Below, one piece after another: positions 39,652 through 48,531 of a stretch of 64,000 nt of DNA (positions are counted from its first letter, which is position 1; each line of letters starts with the position of its first letter). The stretch comes from an uncultured Granulosicoccaceae bacterium (GTDB lineage: Bacteria; Pseudomonadota; Gammaproteobacteria; Granulosicoccales; Granulosicoccaceae). The stretch spans positions 62,001 to 126,000 of the forward strand of contig CALLBO010000035.1 of NCBI GenBank assembly GCA_937998875.1. Direction: 5' to 3'. Under the pieces are notes generated by a model, which saw only the letters and a list, made by a program, of their open reading frames with translations, was not told where the DNA came from and ran no database searches. Both the position numbers and the translations under genes were made by a program.

Positions 39652-39875
39652 TGGCTCGTTTTTTCCGAAGAAAAAAATACTGCCGCTTTACCGCTGAGAA
39701 TATTGCTCATATCGATTACAAAGATCTTGAGTTGCTGAAAGCCTACGTAACAGAGACTGGCAAGATTGTACCTAGCCGCATCACCGGCACCAGTGCTCGT
39801 TACCAGCGTCAATTGGCAACTGCTGTGAAACGCGCAAGATATCTTTCGCTGCTGCCATACAGCGATCAACACTAA
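39651..39875 (+). CDS. rpsR: Ribosomal protein bS18
   Basis: A 74-residue S18: [56 protein letters not shown]. It binds the 30S platform as partner of S6, whose gene overlaps by one base. Confidence 0.98.
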   Translation: MARFFRRKKYCRFTAENIAHIDYKDLELLKAYVTETGKIVPSRITGTSARYQRQLATAVKRARYLSLLPYSDQH

Positions 39876-39906
39876 GTTAACGTCTTAGAACGTTGTTGTA
39901 ACTGAT

Positions 39907-40815
39907 ATGTGGCAAGCGCTTGCCGGGTATGCAGTGCGCGGACCGGCGCAAGGGGCGTTGCTGGCGGTTGGTACTTTACTGCTTTCGTTGCGAGTTTTTC
40001 CACCGTTAGTGGTAATCAGCAATGCGCTGATGGCGCTTATCTGGCTCAGGCTCGGTCCAAAGAAAGGTCTGATCTCCGTTGCCATTGCCCTGGCTATAGG
40101 TACCGTCATGGCAGGGATGTCTGGTAGCCCGGCTATTCCTGCCGCCATGATGGTTTCGTTCTGGTTGCCGGTGGTGATGATGGCTTATCTGCTGCGTCGC
40201 ACAGTCAGCCTCAATCTGGCGCTGCTGTCGGGGGCGGCGCTGGCGTTGGCAGGCGTAGTCATTGTCTATCTGGTAGCGGATGATCCTGCTCAGTCCTGGC
40301 AGGGTATGGTGCAACAGATCAGGGCACAAACAGAAGCAGCGACCGGTAGTGTGAATAACGCGAAGGTTGATGAATGGTTAAGTAAAGCTGGTACCTGGAT
40401 GACAGGATTTAGTGCGGCGACGCAGTTCACGGTAGCGGCATTGAGTTTGTTACTTGCCAGAGCGTGGCAGGCAAGGATGTTCAACCCCGGAGGGTTGCAA
40501 AAAGAGTTTCACGAATTGAGGTACGGGCTTGCTGCAGGAACAATCGGGCTGCTCATTGTGGCGGCTGCGGCTTTTCTTGAAAGTCAGTTGCTAACAAATC
40601 TGGCGATCGTGGTATTGGTCGTATTTGCGTTTCAGGGCCTGTCGGTACTGCACGCACTTGCGGCAAAGCTTGGTGTACATGCGTTGGTGCTGGTGGGCAT
40701 CTATGCTTTTTTATTGATATTGGTGCCAACATCCCTGAAAGTAATCGGGATACTGGGACTGGCGGATACCTGGGTGGATTTTAGATCCAGGATAAATGTA
40801 TTAAAACGTGATTAA
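39907..40815 (+). CDS. DUF2232 integral membrane protein
   Basis: 302 residues with about eight hydrophobic segments (for example GALLAVGTLLLSLRVFP, ALMALIWLRLG, LLIVAAAAFLE, ALVLVGIYAFLLILVP). Between rpsR and rplI many Gammaproteobacteria carry a DUF2232 membrane protein, and the sequence and size agree. Function is unknown; a transport role has been guessed for the family. No enzyme motif is seen. Confidence 0.82.
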   Translation: MWQALAGYAVRGPAQGALLAVGTLLLSLRVFPPLVVISNALMALIWLRLGPKKGLISVAIALAIGTVMAGMSGSPAIPAAMMVSFWLPVVMMAYLLRRTVSLNLALLSGAALALAGVVIVYLVADDPAQSWQGMVQQIRAQTEAATGSVNNAKVDEWLSKAGTWMTGFSAATQFTVAALSLLLARAWQARMFNPGGLQKEFHELRYGLAAGTIGLLIVAAAAFLESQLLTNLAIVVLVVFAFQGLSVLHALAAKLGVHALVLVGIYAFLLILVPTSLKVIGILGLADTWVDFRSRINVLKRD

Positions 40816-40854
40816 CAAGCGTGTGAATAGCGCTTTAGACACAGGTAAAACCAA

Positions 40855-41307
40855 ATGCAAGTCATACTGTTAGAAAACATCGGTAACGTGGGTGCTCTGG
40901 GTGATCTGGTTGAAGTGCGACCGGGTTTCGCAAGAAACTTCCTTCTTCCCGGGGGCAAGGCGCAACTGGCGACCAAGGAAAATATTGCTGACTTTGAACA
41001 ACGGCGCGCAGAATACGAAGCGCAGCAGGCGGAGCAGCTGACAAGTGCGAAGCAACGTGCGGCCTCACTCGAAGATGCATCAGTGACAATACTCGCAAGA
41101 TCCGGCAACGAAGGTAAGCTCTTCGGATCTGTTGGCGGTGATGAAATTGCACAGGCGCTGACGGCTAAGTACTCACCGGTTGAAAAGCGTGAGTTGCGCC
41201 TTCCGGATGGCCCGTTGCGAACCACTGGTGAGCATCAGATCAATGTGCACATACACGCTGAAATTGATGTGACTGTCACTGTGATAGTTGAAGGCGAAGA
41301 AGAGTAG
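40855..41307 (+). CDS. rplI: Ribosomal protein bL9
   Basis: A 150-residue L9. The N-domain reads MQVILLENIGNVGALGDLV, VRPGFARNFLLPGGKAQLAT; a long central helix and the C-domain (LFGSVGGDEIAQAL, GPLRTTGEHQINVHIHAEI) follow. It ends the rpsF operon. Confidence 0.98.
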   Translation: MQVILLENIGNVGALGDLVEVRPGFARNFLLPGGKAQLATKENIADFEQRRAEYEAQQAEQLTSAKQRAASLEDASVTILARSGNEGKLFGSVGGDEIAQALTAKYSPVEKRELRLPDGPLRTTGEHQINVHIHAEIDVTVTVIVEGEEE

Positions 41308-41384
41308 GAAATTGCCTGAGCTGCTTTAACTAATAGCAGCCGTAACGCTTTTGAACCGGTAAGGTTTACGTCTTTATTGACGCG

Positions 41385-41410
41385 CGCCTCTTTAAAAGGG
41401 GCGGTTTAGT
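41385..41410 (+). terminator. Possible terminator after rplI
   Basis: CGCCTCT-TTAAA-AGGGGCG (41385-41403) folds as a seven-pair stem with one G-T, followed only by a mixed T-rich stretch (GTTTAGTTCT). It is a weak intrinsic terminator at best. Confidence 0.35.
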
Positions 41411-41416
41411 TCTAAA

Positions 41417-41444
41417 TCTTACCGGCAAAGTAGTTGCCGTAAGA
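41417..41444 (+). other. Strong hairpin in the dnaB leader
   Basis: TCTTACCGGCAA, loop AGTAG, TTGCCGTAAGA: eleven pairs with a single bulged C. No T-run follows, so it is not an ordinary terminator. An alternative pairing exists, because CCGGTAAG at 41356-41363 is complementary to CTTACCGG at 41418-41425, so the two structures exclude each other. Confidence 0.5.
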
Positions 41445-41492
41445 TCAGCCACAGCGTTAAGATGATCGGCCGCTCATCTGTCTGGTATCTCG

Positions 41493-42884
41493 TTGGAATC
41501 ACCGCTCCCGTTCGATGCGTCTGCCATAAGGCTTCCCCCGCACTCACTTGAAGCAGAGCGCTCTGTGCTGGGTGCGCTCATGCTCAGTCAGGATGCATGG
41601 GACAAGATCGCCGATGTGGTTACCGATCAGGATTTTTATCGCAACGATCATAGTCTTATTTTCCGCGCCATCAAACAGTTGGTGGAACGCAACTCTCCAC
41701 GCGACGCAGTTACTGTTTCTGAATACCTTGAGAATATCGGTGACCTGCCGGATACCAATGGTCTGCCTTATCTAGTCGAGTTAGTAGAACAAACACCCAG
41801 TGCAACAAACGTTGTTGCCTACGCTGACATAGTTCGGCAGCGTTCAGTACTTCGACAATTAATATCGACTTGCAACGGCGTGGCTGATCTGGCTTATCGT
41901 CCTGAAGGTCGAGATGTTGCATCGATACTCGATACAGCAGAATCAAGAATGTTTGCCATCGCCGATCAAACCAACCGCACAGGGAGTGGTTTGACAGCGG
42001 TTGGCGACATCATGATGGACACCAAAGAGAAGCTTGAAATACTTGGGCAGAATCCATCGAGCCTGACTGGTATTTCCACGGGTTACAAAGACCTTGATAC
42101 ATTGACTTCAGGGTTTCAGAAGTCTGATCTGATCATTATTGCCGGTCGCCCGTCGATGGGTAAGACTTCGTTTGCAATGAATATTGTAGAGAATGTGGCA
42201 CTTTCGCAGAAGCTACCGGTAGCCATGTTTAGTATGGAGATGCCTGGTGAACAACTGTGTATGAGAATGATTGCGTCATTGAGTAAGATCGAACTCAACA
42301 AAGTGCGCAACGGTAACCTTAATGACGCAGACTGGGCGCGCATTACCTCGGCCACTAACCTGTTGCATCAGCACAGCAGAATATATATTGATGAAACCCC
42401 TGCGATGTCACCAACGGAAGTACGTGCACGATGTAGACGGTTGGCACGTGAGCAGAAAGGCCTTGGGCTCGTGGTGCTTGACTATCTGCAGTTGATGCAA
42501 ACCGGTGATCGTTCAGAGAATCGTGCAACTGAAATCTCCGAAATATCGCGTTCCTTAAAAGCGTTGGCTAAAGAGCTGTCTGTGCCGGTTATTGCATTGT
42601 CGCAGCTGAATCGTAGCCTCGAGTCGAGACCGGACAGGCGCCCGATTATGTCGGATTTACGTGAATCAGGTGCGATCGAGCAGGACGCAGATGTGATAGC
42701 GTTCGTCTACAGGGACGAGGTTTACAACCCGGACTCACCTGACAAGGGAACAGCGGAGATTCTTATTCGTAAACAACGCAACGGTCCAACTGGCATGGTG
42801 CGACTGACATTCAACGGTCAGTGGACCCGGTTCGATAATCATATTTCTGACGATTACTACGGAGTCGCAGATCTTGACGAATAG
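41493..42884 (+). CDS. dnaB: Replicative DNA helicase
   Basis: DnaB, 463 residues. The N-terminal primase-interaction domain (LPPHSLEAERSVLGALML) is followed by the RecA-like motor with Walker A GRPSMGKTSFA, FSMEMPGEQLCMRM, Walker B VVLDYLQLM and SQLNRSLESR. There is no intein. No ATG is available: an in-frame TGA at 41463 leaves TTG 41493 (MESPLPFDAS) as the best start, without a good Shine-Dalgarno. Its 3' end overlaps alr by 11 bases. Confidence 0.95.
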   Translation: MESPLPFDASAIRLPPHSLEAERSVLGALMLSQDAWDKIADVVTDQDFYRNDHSLIFRAIKQLVERNSPRDAVTVSEYLENIGDLPDTNGLPYLVELVEQTPSATNVVAYADIVRQRSVLRQLISTCNGVADLAYRPEGRDVASILDTAESRMFAIADQTNRTGSGLTAVGDIMMDTKEKLEILGQNPSSLTGISTGYKDLDTLTSGFQKSDLIIIAGRPSMGKTSFAMNIVENVALSQKLPVAMFSMEMPGEQLCMRMIASLSKIELNKVRNGNLNDADWARITSATNLLHQHSRIYIDETPAMSPTEVRARCRRLAREQKGLGLVVLDYLQLMQTGDRSENRATEISEISRSLKALAKELSVPVIALSQLNRSLESRPDRRPIMSDLRESGAIEQDADVIAFVYRDEVYNPDSPDKGTAEILIRKQRNGPTGMVRLTFNGQWTRFDNHISDDYYGVADLDE

Positions 42885-44013
42885 CGATCGTCCCAATCGC
42901 AATGTCAATTTGCGGATAGATCTTGCATCCATCCGTCACAACCTCACTTGTGCCAGAAAGCTCGCGCCAGACAGCAAAATCATAGCAACAGTAAAGGCGG
43001 ATGCTTACGGGCATGGAATGATCAATGTGTTATCCGCACTACAGGATGCTGATGCATTTGCTGTTGCAACAATGGAAGAGGGGGTAGCTCTTAGACGCAG
43101 TGGTGCATCCAAGCCTATTATGGTTTTGCAGGGCTTTAGAACAGAGAGCAATTTATATGAGTGTGTAACGCTGGACCTTTGGCCGGTGATACATGCTCGG
43201 TATCAACTCGAAATCATCACCAAACAGAAGCTTGCGTCGTTATCGTGTTGGGTTAAGTTTGATACCGGTATGGGCAGAGTCGGCTTACGTTGTGAGAATG
43301 CGCAGTCTATCCACCGTCGCCTGACGGCATCGTCAGTAAATGTTGTTGGCATCATGTCGCACCTTGCAAACGCTTCTCACATTGAAGATCTGTCTAATGA
43401 CAGGCAGTTACGGGAATTCAGTGCTATCCGCTGGCCAGATGCTGTTGATCGTTCTCTGGCTAATTCGGCGGCGCTGATCAGTCGCCGCGATATGCATTTT
43501 GACTGGGTGCGACCTGGCATTATGCTTTATGGTGCCAGTCCGTTGGAAAGCAGTGATGCGGCCTCGCTCGGGTTGCAACCGGCGATGCGGGCAACGGCCC
43601 CGGTGATAGCGATTCGTGAATTCAAACGTGGCCAGCGAATTGGCTATGGAGGCCGATACCAGTGTTCACAGGATACCAAGGCGGCAATAGTCGGCGCGGG
43701 ATATGGCGATGGATATCCGCGATCAGTGCCTGATGGCACGGCAGTTATGCTGGGTAATCAGCGTTGCCCGATTATCGGTCAGGTGTCGATGGACTCCATG
43801 GTGGTGGATATCTCGTCCCTGACCGTACCACCACCCATCGATTACCCTGTTACCCTGTGGGGGCACAGTCAGTTGCCGGTAGATGAGATTGCTGCACTGG
43901 CCGGTACTATCTCCTATGAGCCGCTCTGCGCCATTCGCGGGCAGAGGCACTGGATCGATGCGTCAAGCAACCTGAATGTGCGTAAAATTGTCAAAGATTT
44001 GTCAACCCATTGA
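42874..44013 (+). CDS. alr: Alanine racemase
   Basis: A 379-residue fold-type III PLP enzyme that makes D-alanine for peptidoglycan. The PLP lysine is in TVKADAYGHG (Lys41); KFDTGMGRVGL, MSHLANA, WVRPGIMLYGASP, RIGYGGRY and GYGDGYPR follow, and the second catalytic segment is PIIGQVSMDSMVVDIS. The start is TTG 42874 inside the dnaB 3' end, with GGAG nine bases upstream, so translation is coupled to dnaB. dnaB-alr is a conserved pair. Confidence 0.95.
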   Translation: MTNSDRPNRNVNLRIDLASIRHNLTCARKLAPDSKIIATVKADAYGHGMINVLSALQDADAFAVATMEEGVALRRSGASKPIMVLQGFRTESNLYECVTLDLWPVIHARYQLEIITKQKLASLSCWVKFDTGMGRVGLRCENAQSIHRRLTASSVNVVGIMSHLANASHIEDLSNDRQLREFSAIRWPDAVDRSLANSAALISRRDMHFDWVRPGIMLYGASPLESSDAASLGLQPAMRATAPVIAIREFKRGQRIGYGGRYQCSQDTKAAIVGAGYGDGYPRSVPDGTAVMLGNQRCPIIGQVSMDSMVVDISSLTVPPPIDYPVTLWGHSQLPVDEIAALAGTISYEPLCAIRGQRHWIDASSNLNVRKIVKDLSTH

Positions 44014-44229
44014 AGGGTTGCTGAAATTCTTGCTGAATTGAAAACTTCTGTGGGTAACTCTTATCAGTCTTTCCATGCTCATGTACAGTAGTGTGAGTTA
44101 GTCCAAAAAGAGCGTTGCGTTACAGCAGTGTGGCACGAACTGTGTGTCTAAACGGGTATCGTTGTGGTTCCGGAATAAGATCATTTACTTCAGTGAATCC
44201 CGGCTATTCGTTATGGAGTTATTTAATAG

Positions 44230-45144
44230 ATGAAAGCTATGAAATCAATAAAAAAGGCGGTTTTTCCGGTTGCAGGGATGGGCACGCGTTTTCTCCCGGC
44301 AACCAAGGCCAATCCCAAGGAAATGCTACCGGTCGTCGATAAGCCGTTGATTCAGTACGCGGCTGAAGAAGCGGTGGCCGCGGGTATAGAAACGCTAATT
44401 TTCGTGACCGGGCGAAACAAGCGTTCTATTGAAGACCATTTTGATACTGCCTACGAACTTGAGCGCGAACTCGAAGAACGTAACAAAGAAAAAATGCTCA
44501 AGGTGGTTCGCGAAATTCTGCCACCGGAAGTAGATTGCGTGTTTATTCGCCAGTCTGAAGCGCTGGGCCTTGGTCACGCTGTATTGTGCGCCAAACCTGT
44601 TGTAGGTAATGAGCCGTTCGCTGTACTGCTTGCCGATGATCTATTGAGCTCAGACAAAAAACCGGTCCTCAGTCAAATGGTCGATGTGTTCGATTACCAC
44701 AAGTGCCCGGTACTCGGTGTACAGGAAGTACCAATGGAAGACGTTCATCAGTATGGCATCGTCGACGCCAAACTTTCCGGAGATCGTACTTACGATGTTG
44801 CTGGAATGGTGGAAAAACCATCACAGGCAGAAGCACCGTCCAATCTCGCGGTTGTCGGTCGGTACATTCTCCCGGGCAAGATTTTTGACCTGCTTGAAAC
44901 ACAGGAGCGTGGCGCCGGTGGTGAGTATCAGTTAACCGATGCAATTGCGCGGCTGCTCGATACTCAACGAGTACTTGCCTATAGCTTTGAAGGAAAACGC
45001 TTTGACTGTGGTAGCAAACACGGTTACCTGCAGGCTCAGGTAGAATTTGCACTCGCACATGAAGAAGTGGGTGAAGAATTCAGGGAGTACCTGCTTGGTC
45101 TTGACTTAGGTGGTGTTGCACCTGCAAAGGCAGCGAACGGTTAG
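44230..45144 (+). CDS. galU: UTP-glucose-1-phosphate uridylyltransferase
   Basis: GalU, 304 residues: [77 protein letters not shown] and [18 protein letters not shown]. It makes UDP-glucose, a precursor for cell-surface glycans including, plausibly, the EPS of region 1. The 216 bp before it hold its promoter area and no gene. A terminator follows the stop. Confidence 0.97.
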   Translation: MKAMKSIKKAVFPVAGMGTRFLPATKANPKEMLPVVDKPLIQYAAEEAVAAGIETLIFVTGRNKRSIEDHFDTAYELERELEERNKEKMLKVVREILPPEVDCVFIRQSEALGLGHAVLCAKPVVGNEPFAVLLADDLLSSDKKPVLSQMVDVFDYHKCPVLGVQEVPMEDVHQYGIVDAKLSGDRTYDVAGMVEKPSQAEAPSNLAVVGRYILPGKIFDLLETQERGAGGEYQLTDAIARLLDTQRVLAYSFEGKRFDCGSKHGYLQAQVEFALAHEEVGEEFREYLLGLDLGGVAPAKAANG

Positions 45145-45179
45145 TAGTATCAGTAAAAATAAGTTTGTGTGGTAAAAAA

Positions 45180-45204
45180 GGCAGCCAGTGGCTGCCTTTT
45201 TTTT
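45180..45204. terminator. Bidirectional rho-independent terminator after galU
   Basis: GGCAGCC-AGT-GGCTGCC stem followed by eight T and preceded by six A, so it also serves the converging MttB-family gene. Confidence 0.95.
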
Positions 45205-45233
45205 GGGAGTTAATATTAATAGTTAAGCCAATG

Positions 45234-46787
45234 TTATTTAGTCATTACGTCCCGCGGCAATTTGATATTGAATTGTTCACGTAGAGAGCGATCAGTTTCT
45301 TCACTGATGTGAGCTGGAAAGTGGCCGGTTAATATTTGATCAACCCGTTTCTTCGCCTCTTCCAGTAGTATCGGTCGGCCTTTCTCCGCCCATTCCTTGG
45401 GACTGTTGCGATCTCCGATTTCGGGGTATAGATATTCCTTCTGCATCAGATTCATGGTTTGCTCATGTCCCAGGTAATGCAGTGGTCCGTCTACACAGAC
45501 GTCTCGCATAGTACTAATAGATAGTGTTTCATCGTTAACTTCAATCCCTTTTACGGTGCGATTGATTGCCCCAAGCATGTCGTTGTCTATCACATAGCTC
45601 TCAAGGCAGGCACCGAGCAGGCTGCCATGCATACCAGCGGATTCGTAAATTAAATTTGCGCCTGAATGTGCAGCAAGTGTGACCGTATAACCCTTTTCAT
45701 ACCCTGACTGCGCATCGGGCAGTTTTGCATCCGCCATGCCTGCGGCCACGCCGGTTGGCAGGTTATAGTAGCGACCCATCTGTCCGCAGGCAGCCATGAG
45801 GATTGCCTGTTCACCACTACCACCGCTCATCGCGCCGGTGCGTAAATCTGAAACAAACGGCCAGGTCCCGAAAATAGCCGGATGTTTTGGTTTTAGTGCA
45901 TTGACGTATACCAGTCCTGCAAGAACTTCTGCGACTGCCTGTACCACAGACCCTGCAACCGCAGCCGGGCTGGTTGCACCTGCCTGGCCGGCAGAAAGCA
46001 GCAATACCGGCATACCGCCATAGACAGCAGACTCAAGACAGGCGCAGGCATCTTCCGCAAAGCGCAGGGGTGGTACGACAAAGCAACAGGACATCGACAC
46101 GAACGGCCTGTCGCGCCAAGCCTGCTCAGAGCCTGCAATCTGGTGCAGCATCTTGAGCGATTCATCCACATGCTCGGGGAGTACCCAGCTTGTGCCAACA
46201 TGCTTTGAAGTACCTGCTACCGATGCATACATGGTATTCAAATCAAGGTCAGCGGGTTCAATCATGTCTCTGGCGACTATTGAACGCTGAAAGAAATGAA
46301 TGTGATCGGACTGATCAACAATGCGCGCAATGTCATAGAGATCTTTGAGCGTTGAATCGCGATACTGGCGGTTTTCAACATCGACAATATGTACGGCTGC
46401 TCCAGCGGTGCCGAAGTACATCTTCGAATCACTTATCTGAATATCGTGCTCAGGGGATTGGCCGCACAGCGTAAAGTCGCGTGCACAGTTGGCAATGGTG
46501 TCTTCAACCAGTGAGCGCGGGAAGTGCAGGCGGTCGTCTTTATAGACGCCGCCAACTTTTTTAACGGCATCCACACAGGAGGGTATTGCCTGTGACAGTC
46601 CGATTTCCTCAAGGACGTGCATCACCGCATCATTAACCTTGGCGATGTCAATTTCGTTCAGCGGTGCGAAACGTCCGCCGGACATACCCGGGTTAACAGC
46701 ACGTTCATCGAATGCCAGTGGGGCTGCACGTTCTGCTTTTTTGGCGGCTCGTGCGCCACGGCGTGGTCTGCGTTTTGGTTCGTTCAT
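45234..46787 (-). CDS. MttB-family (trimethylamine/betaine) methyltransferase, non-pyrrolysine
   Basis: 517 residues from ATG 46787 (MNEPKRRPRRGARAAKK); the frame extends 33 codons upstream without family similarity. The body is an MttB TIM barrel: FAPLNEIDIAKVNDAVMHVLEEIG, KMYFGTAGAAVHIVD, TSWVLPEHVDESLKM, GTWPFVSDLRTGAMSGG and GLxxAGMADAKLPDAQSGYEK-like core. It has no in-frame amber codon, so it belongs to the non-Pyl branch, some of which demethylate glycine betaine or similar quaternary amines onto a corrinoid protein. No corrinoid protein gene stands beside it and the substrate is unknown. The strongly basic first 25 residues are unusual. Confidence 0.85.
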   Translation of the reverse strand: MNEPKRRPRRGARAAKKAERAAPLAFDERAVNPGMSGGRFAPLNEIDIAKVNDAVMHVLEEIGLSQAIPSCVDAVKKVGGVYKDDRLHFPRSLVEDTIANCARDFTLCGQSPEHDIQISDSKMYFGTAGAAVHIVDVENRQYRDSTLKDLYDIARIVDQSDHIHFFQRSIVARDMIEPADLDLNTMYASVAGTSKHVGTSWVLPEHVDESLKMLHQIAGSEQAWRDRPFVSMSCCFVVPPLRFAEDACACLESAVYGGMPVLLLSAGQAGATSPAAVAGSVVQAVAEVLAGLVYVNALKPKHPAIFGTWPFVSDLRTGAMSGGSGEQAILMAACGQMGRYYNLPTGVAAGMADAKLPDAQSGYEKGYTVTLAAHSGANLIYESAGMHGSLLGACLESYVIDNDMLGAINRTVKGIEVNDETLSISTMRDVCVDGPLHYLGHEQTMNLMQKEYLYPEIGDRNSPKEWAEKGRPILLEEAKKRVDQILTGHFPAHISEETDRSLREQFNIKLPRDVMTK

Positions 46788-46971
46788 CAAGCGTCTTTCG
46801 GTTCGTGGCCTCAATTCGGCCGCACATAAACTTGTCCTGATGTTGATATCACGAATAGCGGTTGGCAGGGTCGGGAATTGCGACAACTAATGTATCGCAA
46901 CAGGCAAGACAGCGACAGGAAGGTCTGCCGCTGTTCTATTCTTCCAGTTTGGTACTGATCCCGGTGCAGAA

Positions 46972-47631
46972 TTACTTTATTTCGAGAAGTTCGACTTCAA
47001 AAATCAACGTTGCGCCCGGGCCGATTGACTGACCCTGGCCCCGCTCGCCGTACGCGAGATCTGATGGAATCACAAACCGGTATTTACTGCCGGTATTCAT
47101 CAGCTGCAGTCCCTCGGTCCAGCCGGGAATGACTCCGTTGAGCGGGAACTCTGCTGGCTGGCCGCGAGCAACCGAGCTGTCGAACTCTGTGCCATCAAGC
47201 AGGGTGCCAACATAGTGGACGCTAACGGTATCTTCAGCGGTCGGCTTCGGACCGTCCCCTTCGGTCATTACTTCATACTGTAAACCCGAGTCAGTCACCA
47301 TCACCCCGTCTTTTGCCTTGTTTTCTTCGAGATATTTCATGCCCTCTGCAGCCGCAGCTGCCTGTGCTTTTTGCATCGCAGCCTGTTCGAAAGTCTGCAG
47401 GTTGGTCTGTGCTTCCTGCATGGATATCTGCGTTTCTTTGCCTTCATGCGCCTGACTGAGTCCTTCGATCAATACGTCGTAATCGAGGTCCCCGAATCGT
47501 TTGGTAAAACGGTCGCCAAGCAGCAGGCCGAGGCTGTAGCTCAGATTTTTCTGCTCGTCGCTAAGGTCGACTTCGGCATGGGCGACGGAGCAGGTGGCAG
47601 TGATTAATGTTGCCAGTAAAAGCTTTTTCAT
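46972..47631 (-). CDS. FKBP-type peptidyl-prolyl isomerase, periplasmic (FkpA/Mip-like)
   Basis: 219 residues with a signal peptide (MKKLLLATLITATCSVAHA, cleavage before Glu20). An N-terminal helical dimerisation domain with an Ala-rich long helix leads to the FKBP domain (SVHYVGTLLDGTEFDSS, FPLNGVIPGWTEGLQLM, RFVIPSDLAYGERG, PGATLIFEVELLEIK). It folds proline-containing envelope proteins. A monocistronic unit. Confidence 0.94.
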   Translation of the reverse strand: MKKLLLATLITATCSVAHAEVDLSDEQKNLSYSLGLLLGDRFTKRFGDLDYDVLIEGLSQAHEGKETQISMQEAQTNLQTFEQAAMQKAQAAAAAEGMKYLEENKAKDGVMVTDSGLQYEVMTEGDGPKPTAEDTVSVHYVGTLLDGTEFDSSVARGQPAEFPLNGVIPGWTEGLQLMNTGSKYRFVIPSDLAYGERGQGQSIGPGATLIFEVELLEIK

Positions 47632-47839
47632 GAATATCCTGATAAGTAAGAGGGGGAGGTAGATAAGACAGTTGTCAGACCGGCTGGTTCAAGCACGCTA
47701 AGAACATAGAGTCGGGACGTTGCGGCTAGGCCGGAGTTTAGTGCAGGCATTGTATTATAGTAGCCAGACCGTTGCTGAATGCGCGATGACCCTGCGTTAG
47801 CGCGTTACCGCATGTTTAATAAGCCGGCTGGAGCCAATA

Positions 47840-48469
47840 ATGAAATTCTACGATTGCGCCACTGCCCCAAGCCCGCGCCGGGTGAGGATGTTTATTGCAG
47901 AGAAAAATCTCGATGTTCCGGTGGTTGAAGTAGATCTCGGCAGCAGGGAACAGCACGGTGATGCGTTTGCCAGTCTCAATCCGCATCGTACAGTGCCTGT
48001 ACTGGAACTGGCCGACGGTACTGTGCTCACGTCGTCCCATGCAATCTGCCGGTATCTTGAGGAAGTGCATCCCCGGCCGGCATTGATGGGAAGCAACCCG
48101 CAAGAGCGCGGGCGGATCGCAGATCTCGACTGGCGTATTGAGCAGGAAGGGTTTCTTGCAGTGGGTGAGTCTTTTCGTAATCGTGCAAAATCGTTTAAAA
48201 ATAATGCGGTACCTGGTAAGCACGAACATGCGCAGATTCCAGAGCTGGTGGATCGCGGCCGCAGCAGAGCATCCCAGTTTATGCAGTGGCTGGATACACA
48301 ACTCGATGATCAGACTTTTGTAGCTGGTGAGCAATTCAGTGTTGCTGATATCACCGCATTTACGGCGATTGAATTTGCAAAGTGGATAAAGCTCGAAGCA
48401 CCTGCAGAGTATGTAAATCTTCACCGATGGTATAGTGCGGTATCGGCGCGAGATAGTGCCCGGTTATGA
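47840..48469 (+). CDS. Glutathione S-transferase
   Basis: 209 residues. The thioredoxin-like N-domain has MKFYDCATAPSPRRVRMFI, NPHRTVPVLELADGTVLTSSHAICRYL (the cis-Pro and glutathione gamma-glutamyl site), then the helical C-domain with FVAGEQFSVADITAFTAIEF (the N-capping box). The substrate is unknown. Divergent from the FKBP gene over 208 bp; convergent with the next gene. Confidence 0.93.
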   Translation: MKFYDCATAPSPRRVRMFIAEKNLDVPVVEVDLGSREQHGDAFASLNPHRTVPVLELADGTVLTSSHAICRYLEEVHPRPALMGSNPQERGRIADLDWRIEQEGFLAVGESFRNRAKSFKNNAVPGKHEHAQIPELVDRGRSRASQFMQWLDTQLDDQTFVAGEQFSVADITAFTAIEFAKWIKLEAPAEYVNLHRWYSAVSARDSARL

Positions 48470-48531
48470 TCGGGCACTGGAATCTCGAAGTGGTTAGCTA
48501 AGACCTGCCTTTTGCAGTTACTAGTAACCCG

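Noticed and set aside
47816-48424. Minus-strand 202-codon frame
   Set aside because: Antisense to the glutathione transferase gene; composition without domain signals.
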